Shown here piece after piece: positions 23,744-32,600 of a stretch of DNA of 41,074 nucleotides; position 1 is the stretch's first letter; the number at the start of each line of letters is the position of its first letter. The position numbers were made by a program, and so were the translations under genes. Location: assembly GCA_030432315.1 (NCBI GenBank), contig JAUIHM010000020.1, positions 1 through 41,074 on the forward strand, written 5' to 3'. The notes under the pieces are model-generated. The model ran no database searches and had not been told where the DNA came from. It saw only the letters and a program-made list of their open reading frames with translations. The stretch comes from Alphaproteobacteria bacterium (GTDB lineage: Bacteria > Pseudomonadota > Alphaproteobacteria > Rhodobacterales > Rhodobacteraceae).

Positions 23744-25707
23744 CGCAGATCCGGCGGTGTGGCCTCGAACCTGAGGTCCGAAATCACCTGATCGAGTGCC
23801 ACGACCTCGCTCTGTTTCTGCCCCAACCGGCGCACCGACACGGTCCGATCCTCAACTTCGCGCATACCGATTGCAAGAATCACAGGCACCTTGCCGAGGC
23901 TGTGTTCGCGAACCTTGTAATTGATCTTTTCGTTCCGATAGTCACCTTCCGCCCGCAGACCGGCCGCGCGCAGAGCGTCGACAACCTCTTCCGCGAAGCC
24001 GTTCGCATCCGAGACAATCGGCGCGACCACGATTTGGCGGGGTGCAAGCCAAAGCGGGAAATGCCCGGCGTGCTGTTCGATCAGAATGCCGATAAACCGC
24101 TCAAACGACCCCAGAATCGCCCGATGCAACATGTAGGGTCGATGTTTTGCACCATCCTCACCGACATATTCCGCACCGAGCCGTTCCGGCAGGTTGGGAT
24201 CCACCTGAAAGGTGCCAAGCTGCCATTCCCGTCCGATCGCGTCGGTCAGCTTGAAATCCAGCTTCGGCGCATAAAATGCTCCCTCACCCGGATCGATCTC
24301 ATAGGCATTGCCGGTCAGCCTGATTGCGTTTTCCAGTGCTGCTTCCATGCGGTCCCAGCTTTCCTCGGTTCCGACCCGTTTCTCCGGCCGGGTGCTCAGT
24401 TTAATGTCAAACTTCTCGAATCCGAGGTCTTTGTAGACGCTGGCCAGAAGATTGATGAACCGGGCACACTCCACCTCGAGTTGGGCATCGGTACAGAAAA
24501 TATGTGCATCGTCCTGGGTGAAACCACGCACACGCATTAACCCGTGCAGAGACCCGGACGGCTCATAGCGGTTGCAGGAACCAAACTCCGCCATGCGCAA
24601 CGGCAGATCCCGATAGGATTTCAAACCGTGGTTGTAGATCTGCACATGGCAGGGACAATTCATCGGTTTGAGCGCATTGATACGCTTTTCCCGGGCATGT
24701 TCCTCATCGACCTCAACGATGAACATATGCTCCTGGTAATTTTCCCAGTGACCGGACGCCTCCCACAATCTGCGGTCAACGACCTGCGGGGTATTCACCT
24801 CCACGTATCCGTCCGCCGTCTGACGGCGCCGCATGTAATCCTGCAGCACGGTATAGATCCGCCATCCATTCGGATGCCAGAACACCTGTCCCGGCGCTTC
24901 TTCCTGCATGTGGAAGAGGTTCATTTCCCGGCCAAGCTTACGATGGTCCCGGCGGGCCGCCTCCTCTATCCGGTGCAGGTAGGCTTTAAGTTCATCCTTC
25001 GTGCGAAACCCGACGCCGTAAATCCGCTGCAGCATCGGCCGATCGCTGTCACCTCGCCAATAGGCCCCCGCGACAGACATCAGCTTGAAGGCATCGGCCG
25101 GCACCTGACCGGTATGCGCAAGATGAGGCCCGCGGCAGAGATCCTGCCAGTCGCCGTGCCAGTACATCCTGATTGGCTGCCCTTCGGGGATCATGCCAAC
25201 CAGTTCAACCTTATACGGTTCGCCCGTGCTTTCATAATGGGCAACCGCGCGCTCGCGCGACCAGACCTCGAAGCGCACCATGTCACGGGCGGCGATGATC
25301 TCGCGCATACGCTTCTCAATGCGTTCAAGATCATCGGGCGTGAACGGTTCTTCGCGATCGAAGTCGTAATACCAGCCGTTCGCGATGACCGGTCCAATCG
25401 TGACCTTTACGTCCGGCCAGATTTCCTGCACCGCACGCGCCATGATGTGCGCACAGTCGTGCCGAAACAGTTCGAGCGCTTCGGGTTCGTCCTTCGAAGT
25501 AATGATTGCAACCGCAGCGTCGGCCTCGATCGGTCGCGACAGATCCGAGAGCACGCCGTCTATCCGGCAGGCCAGCGCAGATTTGCTGAGGGATTTTGAG
25601 ATTCGGGCTGCAACATCCCCACCGGTCGATCCGGCAGCAAACTCGAGGACAGCCCCATCGGGAAGTGTGATCGCAATGTTGCGGTCGGCGGCGGCTACTT
25701 CACTCAA
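23740..25707 (-). CDS. thrS: Threonyl-tRNA synthetase
   Basis: Charges tRNA-Thr with threonine. The TTG at 25707 is proposed as start: AGGAG lies nine bases before it, and it puts [11 protein letters not shown], the TGS domain, at the normal distance from the N-terminus, giving 655 residues (family about 640-650). The frame stays open 46 codons further, but that part would run towards the divergent gene. The editing domain shows HDCAH at 83-87 and CRGPH at 191-195. The catalytic core has PMNCPCH (zinc Cys351 on this numbering) and [14 protein letters not shown], and an anticodon-binding domain ends the protein. NCPCH in place of the common NCPGH is a mild variant. Confidence 0.95.
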   Translation of the reverse strand: MSEVAAADRNIAITLPDGAVLEFAAGSTGGDVAARISKSLSKSALACRIDGVLSDLSRPIEADAAVAIITSKDEPEALELFRHDCAHIMARAVQEIWPDVKVTIGPVIANGWYYDFDREEPFTPDDLERIEKRMREIIAARDMVRFEVWSRERAVAHYESTGEPYKVELVGMIPEGQPIRMYWHGDWQDLCRGPHLAHTGQVPADAFKLMSVAGAYWRGDSDRPMLQRIYGVGFRTKDELKAYLHRIEEAARRDHRKLGREMNLFHMQEEAPGQVFWHPNGWRIYTVLQDYMRRRQTADGYVEVNTPQVVDRRLWEASGHWENYQEHMFIVEVDEEHAREKRINALKPMNCPCHVQIYNHGLKSYRDLPLRMAEFGSCNRYEPSGSLHGLMRVRGFTQDDAHIFCTDAQLEVECARFINLLASVYKDLGFEKFDIKLSTRPEKRVGTEESWDRMEAALENAIRLTGNAYEIDPGEGAFYAPKLDFKLTDAIGREWQLGTFQVDPNLPERLGAEYVGEDGAKHRPYMLHRAILGSFERFIGILIEQHAGHFPLWLAPRQIVVAPIVSDANGFAEEVVDALRAAGLRAEGDYRNEKINYKVREHSLGKVPVILAIGMREVEDRTVSVRRLGQKQSEVVALDQVISDLRFEATPPDLR

Positions 25708-25831
25708 GGTCGTGCTCCTATGGTTTTGGCGCCTACGAAACGCCCGGTTCTCAGGTGCGTCGGGTTTATTGATTGCGTGATCGCTGTCAAGAACAGTTGC
25801 CCGTCCAAACTCCGGTTGGTACGCCACCTGA

Positions 25832-26578
25832 ATGGAATTTGACACGCTCCTTTCAGGTGACGGACGCAGGATCGCCTATCGCAGAAGCGCCGGCACCGGC
25901 GCAGGTATTGTCTTTCTGGGCGGTCTGCGGTCGGACATGACCGGGACCAAGGCGGCATTTCTGGAAGGCTGGGCGAAAGCACACCACCGACCGTTCCTGA
26001 GATTCGACTACACCGGCCATGGCGCGTCATCAGGCAGGTTTAACGACGGGTGCATCGGCGACTGGCTACGGGATGCGCAGGACACCATCTTTGCATTGAC
26101 GGAGGGCCCGCAGGTGCTGGTCGGATCAAGCATGGGCGCCTGGATCGGTCTGCTCCTGGGCCGGCAGGTCGCAGAAAAGGTCGCAGGGTTCGTCGGCATT
26201 TCGTCCGCCCCGGACTTCACCGAAGTATCGATGTGGCGCGGCATGACCGAGCCTCAGCGCGCGCAACTCTTGTCCGAAGGTCACATCGCAGTCCCTTCGG
26301 AGTATTCCGATGCACCCTACCTAATAACCCGCCGTCTGATTGAGGATGGCCGGCGCCGCCGCGTATTGGCCGAACCCTTGCGACTTCCATTTGCCGTCAG
26401 GCTGCTTCACGGCACCTTGGACACGGTTGTGCCGACGGAAATTGCGGCCCGCCTCTTTGAGCATGCCGAGAGCCCGGACATCCAGCTGCTAATCGTAAAA
26501 GGATCAGATCATCGATTCAGTACCGACCGGGATCTGTCGTTGATTTCGAGGGCCGTAGCAGATGTCTCACCCGGTTAA
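25832..26578 (+). CDS. Alpha/beta hydrolase, ABHD10-like
   Basis: Serine hydrolase of 248 residues with no signal peptide. The strand-turn [13 protein letters not shown] precedes the nucleophile elbow GSSMGAW, with Ser100. The triad is completed by Asp197 in [11 protein letters not shown] and His227 in [20 protein letters not shown] is also typical. The set matches bacterial relatives of ABHD10 (acyl-protein or acyl-glucuronide thioesterase/esterase) and of BioH-like esterases. The substrate is unknown. It is divergent from thrS, with 124 bp between the starts. Confidence 0.88.
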   Translation: MEFDTLLSGDGRRIAYRRSAGTGAGIVFLGGLRSDMTGTKAAFLEGWAKAHHRPFLRFDYTGHGASSGRFNDGCIGDWLRDAQDTIFALTEGPQVLVGSSMGAWIGLLLGRQVAEKVAGFVGISSAPDFTEVSMWRGMTEPQRAQLLSEGHIAVPSEYSDAPYLITRRLIEDGRRRRVLAEPLRLPFAVRLLHGTLDTVVPTEIAARLFEHAESPDIQLLIVKGSDHRFSTDRDLSLISRAVADVSPG

Positions 26579-26614
26579 GGTCCGCGGAAAAACCCACGGG
26601 CCTCTTCGGCACTG

Positions 26615-26641
26615 AACTGAGACGCGAGCTACGTCTCAGTT
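26615..26641 (+). terminator. Probable terminator after the hydrolase gene
   Basis: A perfect 10-bp stem (AACTGAGACG / CGTCTCAGTT) with a 7-base loop lies 36 bp past the hydrolase stop. The following TTGTTCT is only partly T-rich on the plus strand. It lies between convergent genes and may serve both. Confidence 0.55.
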
Positions 26642-26727
26642 GTTCTCAAATAATACCGTTAGGAAGGATGAACCCTTACCGGCTGTGACCACGTGTCACG
26701 CAAAATCGAATCATCCAAACGACGACG

Positions 26728-26898
26728 TCAGACCGTCGCACTCAGGCGTTCGATTTCTTCTTTAATGTGCAGTTTCTTGAGCTTGAGTTTTTTTATACTG
26801 AGATCATCAGCAGCCGGCTGCCTTTGTTCGGTTTCAATAGCATCCGATAAGGCCTGGTGCTTTTTTCGAAGCTCAGTGAGATGGGAACCCGTGCTCAT
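26728..26898 (-). CDS. DUF465 (YdcH-like) microprotein
   Basis: A 56-residue protein found by reading the minus strand. It starts at the ATG at 26898, after GGAGGAAAAGC, and ends at TGA 26728-26730. The sequence opens MSTGSHLTELRKKHQALSDA, continues IETEQRQPAADDLSIKKLKL, and ends in KKLHIKEEIERL. This is the standard alphaproteobacterial DUF465 pattern: two antiparallel helices with a heptad-like Leu/Lys layout around a P-x-x-D-D-x-x-I-x-x-L-K core. Function unknown. It is too short for common gene-length cut-offs and is easily missed. Confidence 0.88.
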   Translation of the reverse strand: MSTGSHLTELRKKHQALSDAIETEQRQPAADDLSIKKLKLKKLHIKEEIERLSATV

Positions 26899-26958
26899 GC
26901 TTTTCCTCCAGTTTGGGTCGGAACAACCTCACAAGATAAGCACGGATTTACATTTCTG

Positions 26959-27840
26959 TCACGCCATCCTGGGACTGAATGTCAATAAAATGACTGATTT
27001 AAGTTGTGCGGGTTGAATCAGGTTGATGATGCCGCCTCCGGCGATCGCCAGCAGTCCGACAATCGTTGCAAAACCAAGAGTTTCGCCGAACCAGAGGAAG
27101 CCGACGGTCATTGCGGTCACAAGATTGAAATACAGAAAGGGAGCCAGTACCGAGGCATCGGCGCGCTGATACGCAGCGACGGTAAGAAAATGACAGACGG
27201 CGGAAACTGCGCCGAGGGAAACTGCGCCCATGATCAAAGCCGGTGTCAGCGCAGGCAAACCACCGCTCAAAGCAAACGGCATGATCAACCCTGCCCCCAG
27301 CAGGGACTGCACCGCCAGCGTCGACAGTGCATCCGTCTGCTGTGTTGCGCCACGGGTAGCCGCGAGGTAGGTGCCCAACAACCCTCCGCCGAGAAGCGAA
27401 AACAGGCTCCCCAGTTCAATACCCGCTTCGGGCTGTAGCAGGATAGCCGCGCCGATGAAACTGACCGCGGATCCAGCCAGCCTGGTTGCCGTCGCCGTCT
27501 CCTTCCAAACAACAATGCCAAGCAGACCGGAAATGATGGGCGCTATCAGGAAACCGCCGACGGCCTTTGCCATTGGGACCATACCCAGCGCCGTGATCAA
27601 CGCCGTCATTGCGCCCATGATCAGTGCGGTTCGAAGCAGCTGCCCCATCCGATCCCCTTTCGGCACGACAATCCTGCGGCGGGTCATCTTCGCGATCGCC
27701 AGCGCGATCAGTCCGGCAGTCAGGTACCGCATGAAGGCAATCATCATTGGCGTGTGTTCGGTTGACAGCGTCTTGGCTACACCGTCAACGGCAGGAGTGA
27801 GAAGCATCGCCAAAATCAGGAACATCACACCAGTCTGCAT
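26959..27840 (-). CDS. DMT-superfamily (EamA) transporter
   Basis: Inner-membrane transporter of 293 residues with ten predicted helices in two EamA repeats. The ATG at 27840 follows GAGGAG and begins directly with helix 1 (MFLILAMLLTPAVDGVAKTL). Repeat 1 includes AFMRYLTAGLIALAIAK and the helix pair ending GMVPMAKAVGGFL. Repeat 2 includes AVCHFLTVAAYQRADASVLAPFLYFNLV and FLWFGETLGFATIVGLLAI, the canonical E-x-x-x family signature. Members export amino acids or metabolites; the substrate here is unknown. Confidence 0.88.
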   Translation of the reverse strand: MQTGVMFLILAMLLTPAVDGVAKTLSTEHTPMMIAFMRYLTAGLIALAIAKMTRRRIVVPKGDRMGQLLRTALIMGAMTALITALGMVPMAKAVGGFLIAPIISGLLGIVVWKETATATRLAGSAVSFIGAAILLQPEAGIELGSLFSLLGGGLLGTYLAATRGATQQTDALSTLAVQSLLGAGLIMPFALSGGLPALTPALIMGAVSLGAVSAVCHFLTVAAYQRADASVLAPFLYFNLVTAMTVGFLWFGETLGFATIVGLLAIAGGGIINLIQPAQLKSVILLTFSPRMA

Positions 27841-27900
27841 CTCAAACTCCTCAAACTGCCGGTGATCGCACCGGGCGAACATGCACTTATTAATTGAGTA

Positions 27901-28689
27901 TTAAGTACTAATACCACCATAGCGTGTATCGGGCAACAGTCCAGACAACTCGCGTAAAACTTTCATCGCTTCGTCTGTATAATCGCTATGGTCAGAAACG
28001 TGAGAAGTTCCTTTATGAACGGTTAATGGCGCCAGAAGGGTCATCGGACCGGAACTGCCCTTGACCGCCCGCACCAGAACTCGCCCGGCCGGACGTCCTG
28101 GGCGCGGGGCGAGCGGCAGAATTTCAATCGCGCCCGTCCTGCCTGACAGGCCGACAAGAAGATCCTGCAGCCGGTCGGCTTTCTGAATGAAGGTAATCCG
28201 GCCCCTTGGCCTCAAGCGGCGCAAACCGAAAGAAATCCAGTCACCGAGAACGCTCTCCCGTTCGCGATTGGCAGTATCCCGCCCCCGGTTTGGCGATGCA
28301 GTGGCACTGTGACCTGCGAAGTATGGTGGATTTGCGATCACCTGGTCGAACTGCAATGCCTTGAGGTCCGCAGGAGGCGCCAGCAGATGCCCGACATGCA
28401 CCTTCACCGCAATACCGTTCGCGTCCGCGTTGCGCCGCGCCAAATCGGCATACTCCGGCTGCAATTCGAGACCGTGAAGTTCCAGTCCCTGAATCCGCCG
28501 TCCGAGACAAAGTGCCGCCGTACCCACGCCGCAGCCGAGGTCGAGGATCCTTTCCCCCGGCCTGGCCCGCACATATGCGGCAAGGAACACCGGATCGGTC
28601 GCCGCACGATAACCCTTCAGCGGCTGCAAAAGGGTGAGACGCCCTCCGGCAAAGGCATCACGACTCAATTCGTCCGGCGCGAAGCTCAT
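27901..28689 (-). CDS. TrmN6-like N6-adenine methyltransferase
   Basis: SAM-dependent methyltransferase of 262 residues. Motif I is ILDLGCGVGTAALCL (48-62), the acidic end of strand 2 is LHGLELQPEY, and the catalytic NPPY is at 120-123. The N-terminal block LTLLQPLKGYRAATDPVFLAA is typical of the tRNA1(Val) A37 methyltransferase TrmN6/YfiC. It probably methylates tRNA; rRNA or a protein glutamine is a less likely target. Its start overlaps the DUF2007 stop (ATGA), and the pair is divergent from the polyprenyl synthase gene, an arrangement common in alphaproteobacteria. Confidence 0.85.
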   Translation of the reverse strand: MSFAPDELSRDAFAGGRLTLLQPLKGYRAATDPVFLAAYVRARPGERILDLGCGVGTAALCLGRRIQGLELHGLELQPEYADLARRNADANGIAVKVHVGHLLAPPADLKALQFDQVIANPPYFAGHSATASPNRGRDTANRERESVLGDWISFGLRRLRPRGRITFIQKADRLQDLLVGLSGRTGAIEILPLAPRPGRPAGRVLVRAVKGSSGPMTLLAPLTVHKGTSHVSDHSDYTDEAMKVLRELSGLLPDTRYGGIST

Positions 28690-28907
28690 GCCGGTACAAT
28701 GTCATCCACGTCGTTGTCGCGCAGAACCGCGCGCGCGCGAAACGCATCCCTGTCTGCGACGACCACACGCCTTGGAAACAAACCAATACCGCCTTCGAGT
28801 ATGCTCATGTGGACGTCCAGAACAAAGCAGTCTATATCCTCTGCCCGCAACAACGCAGTGCAAAAGGCGATGGCAGTCGGATCGGTAGTGCGCAGGATGT
28901 CTTTCAT
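28686..28907 (-). CDS. DUF2007 (putative signal transducing) protein
   Basis: 73 residues from the ATG at 28907. It opens MKDILRTTDPTAIAFCTALL, followed by RAEDIDCFVLDVHMSILEGG, and ends GLFPRRVVVADRDAFRARAV plus DDIVPA. This is the DUF2007 fold (GlnB-like alpha-beta sandwich) found across alphaproteobacteria. A longer frame runs upstream through the start of the divergent polyprenyl synthase gene, but the family pattern begins at this methionine. Four-base overlap with the methyltransferase gene suggests one operon. Function unknown. Confidence 0.88.
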   Translation of the reverse strand: MKDILRTTDPTAIAFCTALLRAEDIDCFVLDVHMSILEGGIGLFPRRVVVADRDAFRARAVLRDNDVDDIVPA

Positions 28908-28955
28908 TGATACAAGCTTATTTCCGTTCCCATCCGAGGTCGAGAAGCAACCGCT

Positions 28956-29957
28956 ATGAACATTCCCGAGCGGACGCCGAATCCGATTGAAATGCTGCAG
29001 TCGTCGCTGACCGACGAAATGGAACGCGTCAATGGTCTGATCCGTACCCGCATGCACAGCGACAGCGCTCCGCGCATTCCCCAGGTGACTGCCCATTTGG
29101 TCGAAGCCGGAGGCAAGCGTATCCGCCCGCTGCTGACCCTCGCAGCAGCAAAAATGTGCGGCTATACCGGCCCGTACCACATCCATCTCGCGGCGGCCGT
29201 GGAATTCATCCACACGGCGACACTCCTGCACGATGACGTCGTCGACGAAAGCAGCAAACGGCGCGGCCGGCCCACCGCCAACCTGCTCTGGGACAACAAA
29301 TCGAGTGTGCTGGTAGGGGACTATCTGTTTGCCCGGTCGTTCAAACTCATGGTCGAAACCGGTTCGATCGAAGTTCTCGACATCCTCTCCAATGCCGCCG
29401 CTGTCATCGCCGAAGGCGAGGTTCTGCAAATGACCGCTGCGTCAAATCTCGCGACGACCCCGGAAACCTACCTGCGCGTGATCCGGGGCAAGACTGCGGC
29501 ACTTTTCTCCGCCGCCTCGGAGGCAGGCGCGGTCATTGCCGGCGCGCCACCAGAGCACGTCCGCGCACTGGAATGCTTCGGCGACGCGCTTGGAATCAGC
29601 TTTCAGCTCACCGACGACCTGCTCGACTACGGTGGAAAAACAGCCGCACTGGGCAAGAATGTCGGCGACGACTTCCGCGAAGGAAAGATGTCCCTGCCGG
29701 TCATCCTTGCCGTCGCATCTTCGGATCGGTTCGAACGTGATTTCTGGGACAGAGTGATCGCCAAGGGTCGGCAGGAGGACGGGGATCTGGAACACGCCCA
29801 GTCGATCATGCTCAAACATGGCAGTCTCGACGCAACCCGGGTCGAGGCATTGGCCTATGCCACGCGGGCCCGCGAGGCCCTTTCCCCGCTCCCGCCTTCA
29901 CCGATACGCCGCCACCTGGAAGACCTGACCGGTTTTGTCGTAGCCCGCATCGTCTGA
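28956..29957 (+). CDS. ispB: All-trans polyprenyl diphosphate synthase (ubiquinone side chain)
   Basis: Extends farnesyl diphosphate with isopentenyl units to make the octa- or decaprenyl tail of ubiquinone. 333 residues. The first aspartate-rich motif is LLHDDVVDESSKRRGRPT (90-107), with Asp93, Asp94 and Asp97. The second is FQLTDDLLDYGG (216-227), with Asp220, Asp221 and Asp224. GGKRIRPLL (52-60) binds the diphosphate. Small residues before the first motif fit a long product, but exact chain length cannot be told; alphaproteobacteria usually make Q10. It is convergent with ispE, only 4 bp apart. Confidence 0.92.
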   Translation: MNIPERTPNPIEMLQSSLTDEMERVNGLIRTRMHSDSAPRIPQVTAHLVEAGGKRIRPLLTLAAAKMCGYTGPYHIHLAAAVEFIHTATLLHDDVVDESSKRRGRPTANLLWDNKSSVLVGDYLFARSFKLMVETGSIEVLDILSNAAAVIAEGEVLQMTAASNLATTPETYLRVIRGKTAALFSAASEAGAVIAGAPPEHVRALECFGDALGISFQLTDDLLDYGGKTAALGKNVGDDFREGKMSLPVILAVASSDRFERDFWDRVIAKGRQEDGDLEHAQSIMLKHGSLDATRVEALAYATRAREALSPLPPSPIRRHLEDLTGFVVARIV

Positions 29958-29961
29958 ACTC

Positions 29962-30792
29962 TCAGCCCACATCCGCGGCCCGGACCCACCAGCCCGGCCG
30001 CGCTGATGAAACGGCCCGGCGCGCCGCATCCGCTGTTTCCCGGTCGGCGAAGATGCCAAAGCATGTGGCTCCCGAACCCGACATCCGCGCCAGCAGACAT
30101 CCGGGCCGGGATCTCAGTTCCGCGAGGACCTCGCCGATCACCGGACAGATTTCAATCGCCGGTTGCTCCAGGTCATTGCGCTGACAGGTGAGATAGCCGC
30201 ACAGGTCCCTGACGTTGCGCAAACCCGCCAGCCCGCATAGCGGGGCATTGTCAGGGCATCCGAGACATCGGAATACGTCGCGTGTTGACAGAGGCACGCG
30301 AGGATTTGCCAGCACGATCGGGAACGGTGGCAGGTCCACCCCTTCCAGGAGGTCGCCGATACCCGACATTCGGGCTGATCGTCCTTCGAGACAAACCGGC
30401 ACGTCAGCGCCCAATGACAGGATACTCCGGGCCGATGGCATCGGTCTGGACCATACCCGTGACAGAAGCCTGAGCGTTGCCGCTGCGTCAGCCGACCCTC
30501 CGCCGACCCCGCCTGCAACCGGGAGTTCCTTGTAAAGGGTGAGTGCACCTGGCAAGGCGGGTGCATCGAACAGCCGCGCAGCCTTCAATACAAGGTTGTC
30601 GGCAGTTTCCAACCCCTCCAACCACGTTCCGGCTATACTCAGTGACAACTCCGCGGCAGGACAATACTCGACGAGGTCACCAATGCGCGGGAAAACCACC
30701 AGGCTGTCGAGAAGATGATATCCGTCCGCGCGCCGCCCTGTCACGTGGAGCGCCAGGTTGATTTTGGCGGGGGCCGCCTCACTGTCGATCAT
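29962..30792 (-). CDS. ispE: 4-diphosphocytidyl-2-C-methyl-D-erythritol kinase
   Basis: GHMP kinase of the MEP isoprenoid pathway; it phosphorylates CDP-ME at the 2-position. 276 residues. It starts with AAPAKINLALHVTGRRADGYH (Lys10 conserved). The ATP loop is PVAGGVGGGSADAAATL (91-107), the catalytic aspartate region is LGADVPVCL, and MSGSGATCFGIF is the third GHMP motif. It lies 12 bp after the TPR-protein gene and is probably its co-transcribed partner. The isoprenoid link with the adjacent polyprenyl synthase is functional but not an operon, as they converge. Confidence 0.94.
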   Translation of the reverse strand: MIDSEAAPAKINLALHVTGRRADGYHLLDSLVVFPRIGDLVEYCPAAELSLSIAGTWLEGLETADNLVLKAARLFDAPALPGALTLYKELPVAGGVGGGSADAAATLRLLSRVWSRPMPSARSILSLGADVPVCLEGRSARMSGIGDLLEGVDLPPFPIVLANPRVPLSTRDVFRCLGCPDNAPLCGLAGLRNVRDLCGYLTCQRNDLEQPAIEICPVIGEVLAELRSRPGCLLARMSGSGATCFGIFADRETADAARRAVSSARPGWWVRAADVG

Positions 30793-30804
30793 GGGAAACC
30801 GAGA

Positions 30805-32508
30805 TCAGCCTTTAGGGTCTTCCGGGCCGGCTTCCTCCGTCGCCTGATCCAGCCCAACCTCGAGTTTTCTGCGTAGCAGGTCCATATCGAGGTCCTCTGC
30901 CGGTCCGAACGACAGGGCGCGACGCCACTGAAACTCCGCCTCACGCTTTCGGCCAACCATCCAGAGAACATCGCCAAGATGATCGTTGATGATCGGATCG
31001 TCGGGTGTCAGTTCCACGGCCCTGAGCATATGCGGAACAGCTTCCTCATATCTACCAAGCCGATAGAGAACCCATCCCAGTGAGTCGGTGATGTAACCGT
31101 CGTCCGGCCGGCCCGCGACCGCAGTTTCGATCATGGTGAGCGCCTCGTCGAGGTTCTCCTGCTTCTCAACAAGTGAATACCCAAGATAGTTTAGCACCAG
31201 CGGTTGATCGGGAAGAAGTTCGAGAGCCTTGCGGAAATCTGCCTCGGCCCCGTTCCAGTCTCCGGACCGTTCATTTGCGATCCCCCGGGTATAGTACAGT
31301 ATCCAGTGCAGCGGCTGCGGGTCCCCGATGAGGTCGATCGCCCTGCCGTAGGCAACTGCGGCTTGTGCGAACTCATCCGAATCCCGCAAGGCGTCGCCAA
31401 GCGCGGAATGCACTTCGATCCGGTCGGGGCGCGATACCGACAGTGCCTCCAAGGTTTCGATTCCTGCGGCTGCGTCGCCGGCAAGCCGCTGAGTGTTTGC
31501 CTTGCGTATGACCGCGGTGGCGTACCATGGCGATGTTTCCGGAATCATGGAGAGAGTCTGATCGGCCAGCTCGTACTGCCCCAGACCCTCCAGAATCTCT
31601 GCGGCAAGCAGCTGCGCTTCAAAGAGGTCCGGCTTGATGTGTGCGGCCAGCCTCGCGTGAACCAGAGCAATTCGGGAGGACTCATCCGTATCGAGTGCTT
31701 CGGCAAGAGTCAAAAATGCAATCGCTGCGCCGTTCTTCGCATTCGTTACCTGACGGAAACCAATTTCGTCGCCGTTCTCGATGCGATCGCGCAGATCGAT
31801 CAGAGCGGCATCCGGCACGCCTCCCGCCAGCGCGTCGTTCAGAATGTTGAGCGCCTCGGTCTCGTTGCCCAACTGGCAGTAGATTTCCGCGTGGGCAATC
31901 AGTGCGCCACGGTTCAGGTGCAGAGGTCCGTCGGCATCACCGCTGATCAGTCGTTCCGCCGAAACAAAGTCTCCGGCCAGCGCCAGTGCAAGCGCCTTGT
32001 GATACTGCCCAAACGCCTTCAATGCCCCGTTTCCGGAAATGGTATCAAACCGTTTCTGAGCGGAGTCGAAGTCCTCCAGACCGACGTCGACCCAGCCCGA
32101 CACCAGGCCCCGCAGCAGCGGATTAAGTGTGTGCCCGGCAGTCATGAGCATTTGGGCGCTGCCGTCAAAATCCCCCTGTGCAAGGGAATCGGAGAGTACG
32201 ACCAGCAATCCGAGTTGGTTCTCAGGCACAAGTTCGAGCAACCGTTCCGCATATTTCCGCGCAGCGGGAACATCGCCGAGGGCTACGCTCATGACCGCCG
32301 CATTCTGCAGCAAACCGACGTTTTCCGGATCCGCTGCGAGAATTTCCGCATAATACTCTGACGCCGGCCGGAAATCGTCGCGGAAGTCCGCCTGCATCGC
32401 CGCAAGATACGATCCGGATGACGAAGCACCGGCAGCAGTCGCGCAAACCAATCCAACCCCAACCGTCACGACGAGGGCTCTGGCGGTCCTGGCGAAAATC
32501 ATGAACAC
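30805..32508 (-). CDS. Exported TPR-repeat protein
   Basis: 567 residues from GTG 32508, chosen because GGAGAA lies six bases before it; a GTG nine codons upstream also keeps frame. A signal peptide (FARTARALVVTVGVGLVCATAAGA) leads into tetratricopeptide repeats over most of the length. Examples are YYAEILAADPENVGLLQNAA, DWNGAEADFRKALELLPDQP, NLDEALTMIETAVAGRPDDG and RYEEAVPHMLRAVELTPDDP. This is a conserved alphaproteobacterial protein adjacent to ispE, probably a periplasmic scaffold. The partner is unknown. Confidence 0.88.
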   Translation of the reverse strand: MFMIFARTARALVVTVGVGLVCATAAGASSSGSYLAAMQADFRDDFRPASEYYAEILAADPENVGLLQNAAVMSVALGDVPAARKYAERLLELVPENQLGLLVVLSDSLAQGDFDGSAQMLMTAGHTLNPLLRGLVSGWVDVGLEDFDSAQKRFDTISGNGALKAFGQYHKALALALAGDFVSAERLISGDADGPLHLNRGALIAHAEIYCQLGNETEALNILNDALAGGVPDAALIDLRDRIENGDEIGFRQVTNAKNGAAIAFLTLAEALDTDESSRIALVHARLAAHIKPDLFEAQLLAAEILEGLGQYELADQTLSMIPETSPWYATAVIRKANTQRLAGDAAAGIETLEALSVSRPDRIEVHSALGDALRDSDEFAQAAVAYGRAIDLIGDPQPLHWILYYTRGIANERSGDWNGAEADFRKALELLPDQPLVLNYLGYSLVEKQENLDEALTMIETAVAGRPDDGYITDSLGWVLYRLGRYEEAVPHMLRAVELTPDDPIINDHLGDVLWMVGRKREAEFQWRRALSFGPAEDLDMDLLRRKLEVGLDQATEEAGPEDPKG

Positions 32509-32600
32509 GGACAGTTCTCCAATTCGTTGCGACACCGGAGCCTATGCCCCGCACAAAGCCGTTGCAATCGTGACTTTCCCCACCAAAGGCGCCTGAAACA

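Noticed and set aside
28686-29429. 247-residue minus-strand frame containing DUF2007
   Set aside because: Only the last 73 residues match the family; the rest is antisense to the polyprenyl synthase gene.
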